A stretch of DNA of 64,000 nt from JBEKTW01 sp963727845 (GTDB lineage: Bacteria; Bacteroidota; Ignavibacteria; UBA10030; SZUA-254), in the NCBI GenBank assembly GCA_963727845.1, contig CAVSHI010000003.1, forward strand, positions 868,001 to 932,000, written 5' to 3'. Under the pieces are notes generated by a model that had not been told where the DNA came from, made no database searches, and worked only from the letters and a program-made list of their open reading frames with translations. Below, in pieces: positions 7,762-17,153 of the stretch (within the stretch, counting starts at the first letter, position 1; each line of letters starts with the position of its first letter). Both the position numbers and the translations under genes were made by a program.

Positions 7762-9483
7762 TCACTTCAAAATTTTATCCGCATGGAGGAGGTCGGAAAA
7801 CAACCCACTCTTTATGGATTCCGCGTTCCTTCTTGCATTTGCCGCCGCGTTCAGGATATACCGGTTGGCGACAAAGGCTTTTCCGGTTTCGATTTCCGCT
7901 TCGTCGAGAAGCAGGTAGCCCACATAGAGATAGCTGTACAGCTCCACCAGATCCTTGGCCGCGACATCCTGAAAATCGGTGTCCTTCCTCTCCAGTGCGT
8001 ACTTCAAACACTCTTTGAAGATGAGACGTATTTCCTTCAGATGGTTCGCCAGCCTCGTCAAACCACCCTTGTATTCCTTTTGCTCCTTCTCACCGAAGTA
8101 CTCTGCCAGCACATCGTTGATGACGTTACCGGACGCCGCAACGATCTGCAGCTGGGATGTTCCCTCGTAGATATTCGTGATGCGGGCGTCCCGGGCAAGG
8201 CGTTCCACTCTGAATTCCTTCATGTATCCGGTCCCGCCGTGAATCTGCAGCGCGTCGTACGTGATCTTGTTGGAGCATTCCGCCAGTACATACTTCGTCA
8301 TCGGCGTCAGCAAATTTGCGATCTTCGTTTCCTGTTTCAGTCGGGTATTTGCTTCCGCGAAGGATTTCCCTCCGGCTTTCAATTGTTCCACCAACTCTTC
8401 GGATTTTTCCTTCCGGTCGACCCATTGGGCGACGCTGTAAAAAAGGGACCGGTTGCTTTCCAGCATCACCCTCATGTCGATCAGCATGTTGGAAACGACC
8501 GGGATATTGTAAATCGGTTTCCCAAACTGCTCTCTCTCCCTGGCGTATTGCAAAGCCTCTTCATAGGCGGCCTGCGAAATTCCCAGCGCCTGAGCTGCGA
8601 CTCCTACGCGTGCGCGAAACATCAAATCGAGGGTGTATTTTATGAGTCCGAATTTCCTGCTTCCGATAAGTTGTGCCGGAGTGTCGTTGAACTGCAATTC
8701 ACATGTCGGCGAGCCATGAATACCCAGCTTGTGCTCGATTCGGCGAACTTTTAAAGTCTCGTCTCCGTAGCAAACGAACATGCTGAGACCGCGTCCGTCC
8801 TTTGACCCGGCCTCGGAGCGCGCGAGGACCAGCAGAACTTGCCCGCTTCCATTGGTAATAAACCTCTTGACGCCCCGCAAAAACCATTTCCCGCTGCCGT
8901 CCTGGTACGCATGGAGTTTTACGGCCTGAAGGTCGGAGCCGGCGTCCGGCTCCGTAAGCGCCATCGCTCCAGTGTGTTCTCCCGAACAAATCCTCGGCAA
9001 AAATTCCATCCGCTGGTCTTCGTCGCCGAACTTTCTGATCGTATCGCCGATATCCTGGAGGCCGAAAATATTCATCAGAGAGGCATCCGCCCGGGAAATT
9101 ATTTCCACTGCGGCCATGTAAATTGTAAACGGAAAATTCAGCCCGCCGTACTTCCGCGGAAGGACCATCCCCATCAGATCGGCGCGGGACAATTCGAGAA
9201 GATTCTCCTGCGTTCCCTTCGCGTACTCCACTTTCCCCAGATCAAACGTGGCTCCCTCCACGTCAACGAGCGCCGCGCGGGGCGCGATGTGGTTGCCCGC
9301 AATATCGCCCACGACCTCGAGCACCTTTCGGTAATTCTCGATTGCATCTTCGTAATTCACCGGGGCGTAGTTAAATTCTTTTGCCTGCGCGTATTCTTCC
9401 TCGGTGATCTTCACAATCTCCCGGAGGCCGAGATGATTGAAATGAAACTGTAAATCCGGATTGTCCGTGAAAAAGTTCGGCAT
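7762..9483 (-). CDS. Acyl-CoA dehydrogenase (long form with C-terminal extension)
   Basis: A 573-residue flavoprotein, longer than the usual 380-residue family members because of a C-terminal helical extension after the catalytic core. Recognisable blocks are MALTEPDAGSDLQAVKL (FAD/substrate binding), RVGVAAQALGISQAAYEEAL (core helices) and IYEGTSQLQIVAASGN, whose Glu matches the catalytic base of medium-chain acyl-CoA dehydrogenase. It should oxidise an acyl-CoA to the enoyl-CoA and pass electrons to ETF, encoded by the two genes immediately upstream with an 8-base gap to etfA. The substrate is unknown; fatty-acyl or aromatic-derived acyl-CoA are both possible. Its position between ETF genes and a cytochrome bc-like unit suggests direct coupling of acyl-CoA oxidation to the quinone/cytochrome chain. 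Confidence 0.92.
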   Translation of the reverse strand: MPNFFTDNPDLQFHFNHLGLREIVKITEEEYAQAKEFNYAPVNYEDAIENYRKVLEVVGDIAGNHIAPRAALVDVEGATFDLGKVEYAKGTQENLLELSRADLMGMVLPRKYGGLNFPFTIYMAAVEIISRADASLMNIFGLQDIGDTIRKFGDEDQRMEFLPRICSGEHTGAMALTEPDAGSDLQAVKLHAYQDGSGKWFLRGVKRFITNGSGQVLLVLARSEAGSKDGRGLSMFVCYGDETLKVRRIEHKLGIHGSPTCELQFNDTPAQLIGSRKFGLIKYTLDLMFRARVGVAAQALGISQAAYEEALQYAREREQFGKPIYNIPVVSNMLIDMRVMLESNRSLFYSVAQWVDRKEKSEELVEQLKAGGKSFAEANTRLKQETKIANLLTPMTKYVLAECSNKITYDALQIHGGTGYMKEFRVERLARDARITNIYEGTSQLQIVAASGNVINDVLAEYFGEKEQKEYKGGLTRLANHLKEIRLIFKECLKYALERKDTDFQDVAAKDLVELYSYLYVGYLLLDEAEIETGKAFVANRYILNAAANARRNAESIKSGLFSDLLHADKILK

Positions 9484-9491
9484 TGTCTTGG

Positions 9492-10523
9492 CTATTTCAG
9501 TTTGTTCTTGTACGCTTCGATGAACTTGGGAAGAATATCCATTGCGTCGCCGACGATGCCGTAGTGGCTGACCTGAAAAATCGGGGCATCGGGGTCGCTA
9601 TTGATGGCAATGATCTTTTTCGCCTCCTGCATGCCCGCGCGATGCTGAATTGCTCCGGAAATGCCGACGGCAATATACAACTTCGGCCGAACGGTGACCC
9701 CTGTTTGCCCGACCTGCCGTTCGGGAGAAACGAATCCTGCATCCACGGCGGCCCGGCTCCCGGCAACCTCACCCCCAATTGTGTGCGCGAGCTCGTGGAT
9801 CAAGCGAAAATTTTCCCTTGTGCCAAGTCCGTAACCGCCGGAGACGATGATGGGGGCGGCTTTCAGGTTTACCTTGCTTTCTTCCCTGTGTCGCTCGATG
9901 ATGGTTACCAACTTATCGCCGTCAGCCGGAACATACGGAATCGGGGTTATTTTCACGTCACGTTGACGTTCCACGGTATGCATTTCCATCACGCCTTCGC
10001 GCACCGTGGCCATTTGTGTCGGATTATCGGGCGTGATGATGGTCGCGATGATGTTTCCGCCGAATGCCGGGCGAATTTGCAGCAGCAAATTCTGATATTT
10101 CGTGCGCAGATAGTCGACATCCGAAATCTGGAGGTCGGTGCAATCGGCGGTCATTCCGCTCCGGGTGTTCGACGCCACACGGGGCGCCAGGTCTCTTCCA
10201 ATCACAGTGGCCCCAAAGAGAACTATTCTCGGAGTGTGCTTCCTCACGAGTTCAATGAGGATGCGGCTGTACGGAAGTGTTTTATAGTTCTTCAAATCCG
10301 GATGATCGATCAACAAACTTTCATCCGCGCCGAACCTAAATGTTTCAATCGCTATATCCTTGACGCCGTCTCCCACCACAACGGATTTGAGCAGCCCGTT
10401 CATGCCGGCGGCAAGCTTGTGGCCCTTGCTCAGCAATTCGAAGCTCACGTCGGCCGGTTTGCCGTCGCGTTGCTCGACGAACACCCACACTTCATTTGCG
10501 AATGTGCTCATAGAATCGGTCAT
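9492..10523 (-). CDS. etfA: Electron transfer flavoprotein alpha subunit
   Basis: A 343-residue protein. The conserved C-terminal FAD-binding domain is clear in GGYGLGTRENFRLIHELA, VAGSRAAVDAGF, RQVGQTGVTVRPKLYIAVG and GISGAIQHRAGMQEAKKIIA. The N-terminal AANH-like domain occupies roughly the first 190 residues. With EtfB it carries electrons from the acyl-CoA dehydrogenase to a quinone-reducing partner. It overlaps etfB by 4 bases and precedes the dehydrogenase by 8 bases. No ETF:quinone oxidoreductase of the EtfQO or FixC type is in the window, so one of the cytochrome b proteins here or a distant gene would have to take that role (inference). Confidence 0.95.
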   Translation of the reverse strand: MTDSMSTFANEVWVFVEQRDGKPADVSFELLSKGHKLAAGMNGLLKSVVVGDGVKDIAIETFRFGADESLLIDHPDLKNYKTLPYSRILIELVRKHTPRIVLFGATVIGRDLAPRVASNTRSGMTADCTDLQISDVDYLRTKYQNLLLQIRPAFGGNIIATIITPDNPTQMATVREGVMEMHTVERQRDVKITPIPYVPADGDKLVTIIERHREESKVNLKAAPIIVSGGYGLGTRENFRLIHELAHTIGGEVAGSRAAVDAGFVSPERQVGQTGVTVRPKLYIAVGISGAIQHRAGMQEAKKIIAINSDPDAPIFQVSHYGIVGDAMDILPKFIEAYKNKLK

Positions 10524-11407
10524 CCAAAAATGTGATCTTCCATTAATTTGCCAATCAGGGCGCCCATCCCGGTTTTCGTCGGCTCGATCATAGTGTGCTC
10601 CCCTCCCGTCAGCACGACAGATTCAATCTTATAAACTTTCGTGGGAGAACCGTTGATGCCGCAGCGATCCGCATCCAGCCGGAGGTCGTCCATCGTGAGG
10701 GTTGGAATGTATAATGACCGCGTTTTGTACTCATCGACCAGCTTATCGATATAAAGGAGGGAATTCCCCTCAACGAGTTTTTCAAGCTCCATCAACGACT
10801 TGGCGCTCTTGAAGGCCATGATCCTTTTCGCACTGTAGGGCCTCGGCACGGCGGCGTCCTTCATGACGGTCAACAGCACGGGCAGAGTGCTTTCCAGGAT
10901 TTCGAATCCGCCATCGATTTTCCTTTTCACTTTCACTTTACCGTCACGTACGTCGATGAGTTTTTCGGCGTAGGTGATCTGGGGGATGCCCAGCTTTTCG
11001 GCTGTTTGAGGACCGACCTGCGCAGTATCGCCATCGATCGCCTGCCTTCCGGCAAAAATGAAATCGTAGTTGCCGATCTTCCGTATTGTTTCACTGAGGA
11101 CGTACGACGTCGCCAGCGTGTCGGCGCCCGCGAATTTCCTATCACTGATGAGATGTACCCGGTCGGCTCCCATGTACAGGCACTCACGAAGAATATCCGA
11201 CGCCCTCGGCGGGCCCATCGTGATGGCCGTGACTGTTCCGCCAAATTTGTCTTTGACCTGAAGCGCCAGCTCCAGGGCGACTTTATCTTCATGATTGAAG
11301 ATCGCCGGCAATTTTGCCCGGTTCACCGTGCCGTCATCGCGCATGACGTTTCCGGAGATGTTCGCCGTGTCCGGCACTTGTTTGACTAATACGATCGAAT
11401 TATACAT
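10520..11407 (-). CDS. etfB: Electron transfer flavoprotein beta subunit
   Basis: A 295-residue AANH-fold protein with the family's hallmarks: an N-terminal MYNSIVLVKQVPDT, NHEDKVALELAL, the nucleotide-binding region FAGRQAIDGDTAQVGPQTAE and the recognition-loop-like ITYAEKLIDV. It forms the AMP-binding partner of EtfA. It lies 3 bases after the diheme cytochrome b gene and overlaps etfA by 4 bases, so membrane cytochrome and soluble electron carrier are likely made together. It is slightly longer than typical EtfB (about 250-260 residues) because of its C-terminal tail. Confidence 0.95.
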   Translation of the reverse strand: MYNSIVLVKQVPDTANISGNVMRDDGTVNRAKLPAIFNHEDKVALELALQVKDKFGGTVTAITMGPPRASDILRECLYMGADRVHLISDRKFAGADTLATSYVLSETIRKIGNYDFIFAGRQAIDGDTAQVGPQTAEKLGIPQITYAEKLIDVRDGKVKVKRKIDGGFEILESTLPVLLTVMKDAAVPRPYSAKRIMAFKSAKSLMELEKLVEGNSLLYIDKLVDEYKTRSLYIPTLTMDDLRLDADRCGINGSPTKVYKIESVVLTGGEHTMIEPTKTGMGALIGKLMEDHIFG

Positions 11408-11410
11408 AGT

Positions 11411-12316
11411 TCACCGATATGCAAAAATCATTGCGTAAATGATCCAAACAACCATACAAAAACCTATCGTCAGCGCCATCCATCCGAAAACCCGCACCGT
11501 CCTGATAACAACGGGCGGATAGGGATCAACGAGATTCCGGCTCAGTTTATCACTCGCCACGAGCGCTTCGTACTCTCCCGGTTTATCCCGTTCAAGTTCT
11601 TCAACGTCCATCCGCCCTGTAAAGATAACAATATCCATCGGAAATTTCTCGGGACGGAGGTGCGTATTAAAGAAATGGACCGTAAAAATGAAACCTACGG
11701 CGAGCAGAGCTTCATCGCTATGAATGATTGTCGCCACGTTGATAAACCACCCGGGGATGAAGCGCGTAAAGAATTCGGGAAACCACAGTGTCAATCCCGT
11801 CGATCCGATCACGGCGATCCCCCAGAATACTGCAAAGTAATCGAATTTTTCCCAATATGTCCAGCGGTCGAACTTGGGACGGGTATCGTTTCCGAGAAAC
11901 CATTTTACCGACGCGATAAAATCCCGGAGGTCTTTCTTGTTGAACATCATCGAGTCGGGTCCGAAGATTACCGAGCGCCACGACCGGTGCTCCGCCCGCT
12001 TCATCCGCAGGATATCGACAAGATGGGTCACAAAGATACCGATCATGAACACCGCGGCAACTCTGTGGATATATCCCGCCGACTCAAATCCACCGAGAAG
12101 ATGCGAGAGGACCGCCGCCCATGTCGTATAGGAAAATTTGAGCGTCATACCGGTAAGAGCCAGACTCATGAAACTGACGATCATGATGACATGAAGGGCT
12201 CTATTCAACCGGGTGAAACGCTGAAACTGTTTACCGCTCAGATCACTCCTGGGTGTCTGGACCGTTTCCGCTTCCATTGGTGTTGTCGTTTTGTTCTGAT
12301 CTATCGTTTCCATCAT
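11411..12316 (-). CDS. Cytochrome b subunit of the formate dehydrogenase gamma / b561 type
   Basis: A 301-residue protein with four core membrane helices and an extra C-terminal helix. Candidate heme b ligands are H in RLNRALHVIMIVSF, H in AGYIHRVAAVFMIGIFVTH, and H in IIHSDEALLAVGFIFTVHFF, the pattern of quinone-reactive FdnI/HydC-like cytochromes b. The start overlaps the 3' end of the 19-heme cytochrome gene by 74 bases; an internal start at residue 14 (MEAETVQ) would reduce this. It probably passes electrons between menaquinone and the neighbouring 19-heme protein. Closely related in plan to the C-terminal half of the 13-heme fusion protein upstream. Confidence 0.88.
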   Translation of the reverse strand: MMETIDQNKTTTPMEAETVQTPRSDLSGKQFQRFTRLNRALHVIMIVSFMSLALTGMTLKFSYTTWAAVLSHLLGGFESAGYIHRVAAVFMIGIFVTHLVDILRMKRAEHRSWRSVIFGPDSMMFNKKDLRDFIASVKWFLGNDTRPKFDRWTYWEKFDYFAVFWGIAVIGSTGLTLWFPEFFTRFIPGWFINVATIIHSDEALLAVGFIFTVHFFNTHLRPEKFPMDIVIFTGRMDVEELERDKPGEYEALVASDKLSRNLVDPYPPVVIRTVRVFGWMALTIGFCMVVWIIYAMIFAYR

Positions 12317-14282
12317 TCGAATTTATTGAAATCTGTTTCTTCCGCCGTGCCCGTCGCATTTGAAACGCCCGGGGAAGCCAAAGCAGTGTATGAATCCCGC
12401 CAAAGACAAATGTCCCGATAAGCAACGTGGTCATTCCCCAGAATGTCCAGAACAAAAACGGATATTTCTTGGGATCATGGTGTGTCGCGTGCGTCAGGTA
12501 CCCGGCGAAGCGCCGCGTCGCCCCTTGATGGCATTGCTGGCATGTGGCAACAACATGTTCGCGGCTCAAATGGGAGCGGGGGTCGGCAACGGGGAGAATA
12601 TCGTGTGCGCCGTGGCAGTCGTAACATTTCGCCGTCTTTGTGTACCCTAATTGAGAAACTTTGCCATGGTACGTGTCAAAATACGTTTTTGCAATCTCCT
12701 GATGGCATCTCCCGCATTGCTGCATGATTTCGAGCTTGAAACCCAGCTCATCCGTCCGCCGGATTGTGTGCGCCGTATGGCAATCGTTGCACACCGGTAA
12801 TTCTTTTCCGGAGGTTGATACAAGAACAGAATGAATGCTTTTTTCGAATTGTTCTTCAATCCCATGGTGACATCGACCGCAGGTCGCCGGCAAGTTTTTC
12901 GGGTTAACGCTCGATGCTGAATCGCTGCGCGGCAGAATGCTGTGCGCTGTGTGACAACTCGTGCACATCGCTGTCACGGTCAGCCCGCTCTTCATCAGGC
13001 CCTTGCCATGGATGCTTTCGGTATACCGTTCGATAATTTCGTGCTCGCTTCCCGTGTAGCGCATCGCTGCCTTCTGTCCTTCGCGGTGACACCGCGCGCA
13101 GAGGTCGGGAACGTTTGTCGCAAAAGTCACGGATTGCGGGTCCGATTTGCCCAGCACCTTATGCGTGCCGTGACACTCCTTGCACGTTGGAGCGTTGGGG
13201 TCGTTCTTCGCCACCAATGTTCCGTGGGTACTTTTTTGATACTCCTGGCCGATTTCTGCGTGGCAGGATGCACAATCGACTTTTTGGGTGATTGTCTCAC
13301 ACGGTCGGAGATGCGACGCATTGACGCCTGAGTGACACTGGCTGCACGCGATCTTTGCATGCCGTGATTGTCCGACATCGTCAACGCGAACGAATAACGA
13401 CCGGCCGTCATCGGTGGCTTTCAGCGCCTTGTTCGCGTGGCAACGCATGCAGTCCTTGTCTGCCATTCCCTGGTCGTAGAAAACCTTCCGGATTTTATGA
13501 GGCTGATGGCAATCGACGCACGCTGGAAGAGTGTGGGCTTCTTTTTCCCATAACTCCCCTTTAATAATCTTGCGATGGACGGTCTCGATCATCGCGTGGC
13601 ATTTTGTGCACGTGGCCGCGATGTTTTTCCGGGCGATCGATGAAGCCGGATCGGTATGGGGGAGAATAGAATGGGCCGTATGGCACGACGCGCAATTTGG
13701 AGCGACAATCAACCCTTTTTTCAAGAGTCCCTCACCGTGGATACTCTCTGAAAAATTCTCGAGGATGTGGTCCTGATGAATTGCCCGCTGCTGCTGAACG
13801 GGGGCGCCCTCCTGGTGACATTGTCCACAGGTGAAAGGAATTTTCAGCGGAAAAACGGGTGAATTCTTGTCTTTCACAGGCAGAATGTCGTGCGTCCCAT
13901 GACAGTTCTTGCACCGGGGTGCGAGCGGATCTCCACGCGTGATTGCCTGCCCGTGAAGTGATTTCGCATGCTGCTCTTGTTCCGTCGAATGGCATGTTCC
14001 ACAATCAACGGGTTTCAGAACCTCATCGTGCGGAAATTCCTTCTTCTTCAGGTCGGTATGACAGGTGATACAACTCAGAGAGCCATGAACGGAAGCCGAG
14101 AACCTGCCGGCTTCCACGAACATAGAGAGTGTCTTACCATTCCGTTTTTCCGTCAGCGATTTGTCTTCGTGGCAAGTGTAGCAATCACTGTTCTCCTGCG
14201 CTAGGGAGCGCACGGTCGGATACACCGGCAGAATGGCGGCGAGAACTACGAGCCGGATGAATGTACGGGGACCTGTCGTCAT
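12243..14282 (-). CDS. Membrane-anchored 19-heme cytochrome c
   Basis: A 679-residue protein with a signal peptide (ending near RSLAQENSDC), nineteen CxxCH motifs spread over residues about 34-580, one membrane helix near residue 615 (FLFWTFWGMTTLLIGTFVFG) and a charged, Asn/Gly-rich cytoplasmic tail. A repeated unit is visible twice: CHGTHD/K, then TESIHG.GLxKxGL, then CxSCHTAHSILP. This points to internal duplication. The pattern belongs to the cytochrome c3/doubled-CXXCH class. The gene lies 3 bases downstream of the 13-heme fusion and overlaps the cytochrome b gene. A long heme chain that moves electrons away from the membrane is the likely role; whether it reduces a soluble acceptor or reaches the cell surface is unknown. 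Confidence 0.9.
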   Translation of the reverse strand: MTTGPRTFIRLVVLAAILPVYPTVRSLAQENSDCYTCHEDKSLTEKRNGKTLSMFVEAGRFSASVHGSLSCITCHTDLKKKEFPHDEVLKPVDCGTCHSTEQEQHAKSLHGQAITRGDPLAPRCKNCHGTHDILPVKDKNSPVFPLKIPFTCGQCHQEGAPVQQQRAIHQDHILENFSESIHGEGLLKKGLIVAPNCASCHTAHSILPHTDPASSIARKNIAATCTKCHAMIETVHRKIIKGELWEKEAHTLPACVDCHQPHKIRKVFYDQGMADKDCMRCHANKALKATDDGRSLFVRVDDVGQSRHAKIACSQCHSGVNASHLRPCETITQKVDCASCHAEIGQEYQKSTHGTLVAKNDPNAPTCKECHGTHKVLGKSDPQSVTFATNVPDLCARCHREGQKAAMRYTGSEHEIIERYTESIHGKGLMKSGLTVTAMCTSCHTAHSILPRSDSASSVNPKNLPATCGRCHHGIEEQFEKSIHSVLVSTSGKELPVCNDCHTAHTIRRTDELGFKLEIMQQCGRCHQEIAKTYFDTYHGKVSQLGYTKTAKCYDCHGAHDILPVADPRSHLSREHVVATCQQCHQGATRRFAGYLTHATHHDPKKYPFLFWTFWGMTTLLIGTFVFGGIHTLLWLPRAFQMRRARRKKQISINSNDGNDRSEQNDNTNGSGNGPDTQE

Positions 14283-14285
14283 TTT

Positions 14286-16487
14286 TTACACGGCGGTTCG
14301 TTGCTCGTTGCGCAACTCCTCTTTCAACACTTCTTCCATATTGCCGGAACCGTTCGGCTCTTCTGTCAGTGCCTTCCTGCGAAGATCCTCCAGTTCGAGC
14401 GGATGTTCATCGGCCATCTCCTCCTCGGTCAGCGTTCCCTTCCAGAACGCCAGATTAATCGGGTAGACGTCCGGATTGAAAATGACGAAGTAGAAGTGCC
14501 ACACAATGATGGCGAGTGTCGCGAGCCATGCTTCATAATAATGGATCGTGCGGGAAATATCGTAACCGAGCTTGGTGAACATGCCGATGAATGTGTTGTC
14601 GAACCACATGATCGCTCCGGTTGCGGCCATGACGATGGTCCCCCAGACAAGCGCCCAGTATTCACTCTTCTCGATGTAACTGAATCTCCCGAAACGGGGT
14701 TTCACGCTCGACATGCCAAGGTTGTATTTCGCAATACCGAGTGCGTCTTTCGCATCCTGGAGTTTCGGCATCAAATCCCTGAAAAGCTGCCTGCCCCGGG
14801 GAGTTGTGATAAGATACGAAAGATGGTAAACACTCGTCGTCACCATCACCACCGCGGCAATGCGATGAATGAGACTGCGAAGGTCAAAAACGCGGTCGCT
14901 GAGCTCGCGGATCGCCTGCACCCACCATGCCTCGGGGAAGCGGAGCATGAACCCGGTAATAACGAGGGTCAGAAAACTCGTGAGCAAACAAAGATGCTGC
15001 AGGCGTTCGTTCAGCGACATGCGTAAGTAGAGACTATGGCCGAGGTGTTCGTGGATATCCAGTCCGCGGCGAATTCTTAGCTTCCTTTTTGACTTCTGTA
15101 CAAAATCAAGGAGATTGTGGATAAACATGCCGCCAACCACCACGACGATCAGAATGATGTAGCTGTTGACGATCCAGTACAGGAGGGGCTCCTGTTTTGC
15201 CGCCATCGTCACATGGACCGAGCCCATGGCAAACCGTTCGTTTGCTCCGGGATGACATTTCCCGCAGGTCGTGGCGAGATTCGCTTTGTTGGTTTTCGAT
15301 GTGGGATCATTCGACGGCTTGATACCGTGCGACCCGTGACAGCTCGCGCAGTTGGCAACCTCAACGGAACCGCCGCGGATCGCCAGCCCATGATAGCTAT
15401 CCGAGAAAGTTCTGAAGCGATCGCTCGAGAGTCCGTACTTCGTTGAGAGTGCCACGGAGCTATGGCAGGGCGAACACACCTGCTGAGACAGTCTTCCGGC
15501 CGATACGTTTGAGCGGGGGTCGGTGTGTGCGAGAATATTGTGCTCCCCATGACAGTTTGTGCATACCGGTGCATCCTGATTGCCCTTCGCCACCGCTACA
15601 CCGTGAACGCTTTGGGCATATTCATTGGCAATGGCTTCGTGGCACTTCGCGCACGTCGCCTGAATGTTCATCCTGTTCATTCGTGCCGAAGGGTCAAGCC
15701 CCTTCTTCATTTCATGGCTGCCATGGCAATCGACGCAATTTGCGGCGCTCGCGTTTCCATGGAGCAACGATGAACCGTGGATGCTTTGCTCATAGGCAGC
15801 GATGAATCCAGCGGTCGGTGAAGTTCGTGAGCGCACGTCAGGGTTATCGAGATGGCACGAAAGGCACAGTTGCATCTGCGCCACCTTGTATCCGACGCTA
15901 TCCAGCACGGCACCGGTTCCCGTAATGCTGTGCCGGTGACAGGTAAGACAGTTGGGGGCGCCCTTCACCGCTCCGGCAAGCGCTTTTCCGTGAGCTGATT
16001 CAACAAAGTTATCTTTGACGTCTCCGTGACATTCACCGCAGGTTTGGACAACGTTGGATTCGTGAAATTTCGATTCCGGCCGTTTTGGCGACACAATATC
16101 GTGCGTTCCGTGGCAATCCTTGCAGGAGACATCCGGTTCCTGGTGGGCAGCGATTGCCTGCGCCAGTTGCGGATGAAACGTGTGTTTCACCGGAACGTCT
16201 TTATGACACGTTAAACAGTTTACCGGTTCGATTTTCTCCTTGTGGGGAATATTGTTAAGATCGAATCCGGTGTGGCAGGCGATGCAAACGAGTTTCGCAT
16301 GGGGTGATTTGTTGAGAACAGAATCGTCGACAAAAATAGAAAGCTGCTTTCCATTTTTGTCCATCGTCAGCGAGTGGTCGCTGTGACAGGTTAGGCAATC
16401 AGCTTTGGATTGTCCATAAATACTCCCCGGTCGAAGGGCGAGCAAAATGCTTAGCCAAACGAGTGCATCAAATCTGTATTTTTTCAT
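14286..16487 (-). CDS. Fusion of 13-heme cytochrome c with a membrane cytochrome b
   Basis: A 733-residue protein. Residues about 1-25 form a signal peptide. Thirteen CxxCH motifs follow (first CLTCHSDH near residue 31, last CGKCHPG near 412). A membrane helix then appears (YWIVNSYIILIVVVVGGMFIH), followed by a formate-dehydrogenase-gamma-like four-helix cytochrome b with candidate ligands in ERLQHLCLL, LIHRIAAVVMVTTSVYHLSY and TIHYYEAWLATLAIIVWHFYF. One polypeptide therefore spans quinone chemistry in the membrane and a heme wire outside it. Gene neighbours encode the same two modules as separate proteins (12243-14282 and 11411-12316). It is 109 bases downstream of the tetraheme gene. Confidence 0.9.
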   Translation of the reverse strand: MKKYRFDALVWLSILLALRPGSIYGQSKADCLTCHSDHSLTMDKNGKQLSIFVDDSVLNKSPHAKLVCIACHTGFDLNNIPHKEKIEPVNCLTCHKDVPVKHTFHPQLAQAIAAHQEPDVSCKDCHGTHDIVSPKRPESKFHESNVVQTCGECHGDVKDNFVESAHGKALAGAVKGAPNCLTCHRHSITGTGAVLDSVGYKVAQMQLCLSCHLDNPDVRSRTSPTAGFIAAYEQSIHGSSLLHGNASAANCVDCHGSHEMKKGLDPSARMNRMNIQATCAKCHEAIANEYAQSVHGVAVAKGNQDAPVCTNCHGEHNILAHTDPRSNVSAGRLSQQVCSPCHSSVALSTKYGLSSDRFRTFSDSYHGLAIRGGSVEVANCASCHGSHGIKPSNDPTSKTNKANLATTCGKCHPGANERFAMGSVHVTMAAKQEPLLYWIVNSYIILIVVVVGGMFIHNLLDFVQKSKRKLRIRRGLDIHEHLGHSLYLRMSLNERLQHLCLLTSFLTLVITGFMLRFPEAWWVQAIRELSDRVFDLRSLIHRIAAVVMVTTSVYHLSYLITTPRGRQLFRDLMPKLQDAKDALGIAKYNLGMSSVKPRFGRFSYIEKSEYWALVWGTIVMAATGAIMWFDNTFIGMFTKLGYDISRTIHYYEAWLATLAIIVWHFYFVIFNPDVYPINLAFWKGTLTEEEMADEHPLELEDLRRKALTEEPNGSGNMEEVLKEELRNEQRTAV

Positions 16488-16595
16488 GCGTCGGATGCCG
16501 CCATGTTCAGGCCAGCCGGCAGGGGTGCGTACGGCAAATTTCCCGCACCCTCTGCGGGCTGGCGAAGAACATAGTCAGGGAGTGATCTCGACCCG

Positions 16596-17153
16596 TTACG
16601 ACTTCTTTGGTAACGGATGCTGTATCTTTCCCCACATGTCTTTGAAGTTGAACGCTTTATTCGTAGGGCTCTTGTCATTGTGACACGTCTGGCAATGTGC
16701 TGCAATGGCCGCATCGTCCTTGTATGCGCTCATGCCGGCCGCAATCGCTTTTGCTTTGTCTTTCATCGTGGACATCGTCTTGTACGATGAACCCGGCCCA
16801 TGGCACGCCTCACACTGCACGCCGTCTTTCGCATCGAACGTCTTGTCCGTTAACGCCGCATCCGCGGTGATCGTATGACACCCGAGGCACTCGGGCGATT
16901 CTGCCGCAGGTTTCGTCAGACCTTTGGTCTTCGCGATAGCATTGGCTGCATCGGTTGTGAGAGTTTTGTAGGCCATGGCATGTTTTGACTTCTGCCAGAT
17001 GCCAAATTGATTCCCGGTGCTCTCCGACTTATGGCACATGGAACAGATCTTCACGCCAACATACTTATTGGTCGCCTTGTCATCCGCCCTGCTCCCGCTC
17101 GTCAGAAACAACGTGCACACAACAAGCATCAGGAAAGTGAGAAGTTGCTTCAT
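16596..17153 (-). CDS. Periplasmic tetraheme cytochrome c (c554-like)
   Basis: The start at 17153 is chosen because a strong ribosome-binding site (AAAGGAG) lies 7 bases upstream and a clean signal peptide follows (MKQLLTFLMLVVCTLFLTSG); an open frame continues 17 codons further up but lacks these. The mature protein is about 165 residues with four CxxCH motifs (CSMCH, CLGCH, CEACH, CQTCH) and the block GIWQKSKHAMAYKTL between hemes 1 and 2. This matches the cytochrome c554/c-prime family used as a soluble electron carrier. It is the first gene of the leftward respiratory block and is separated from the next gene by 109 bases, so it may be made in excess. Confidence 0.9.
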   Translation of the reverse strand: MKQLLTFLMLVVCTLFLTSGSRADDKATNKYVGVKICSMCHKSESTGNQFGIWQKSKHAMAYKTLTTDAANAIAKTKGLTKPAAESPECLGCHTITADAALTDKTFDAKDGVQCEACHGPGSSYKTMSTMKDKAKAIAAGMSAYKDDAAIAAHCQTCHNDKSPTNKAFNFKDMWGKIQHPLPKKS

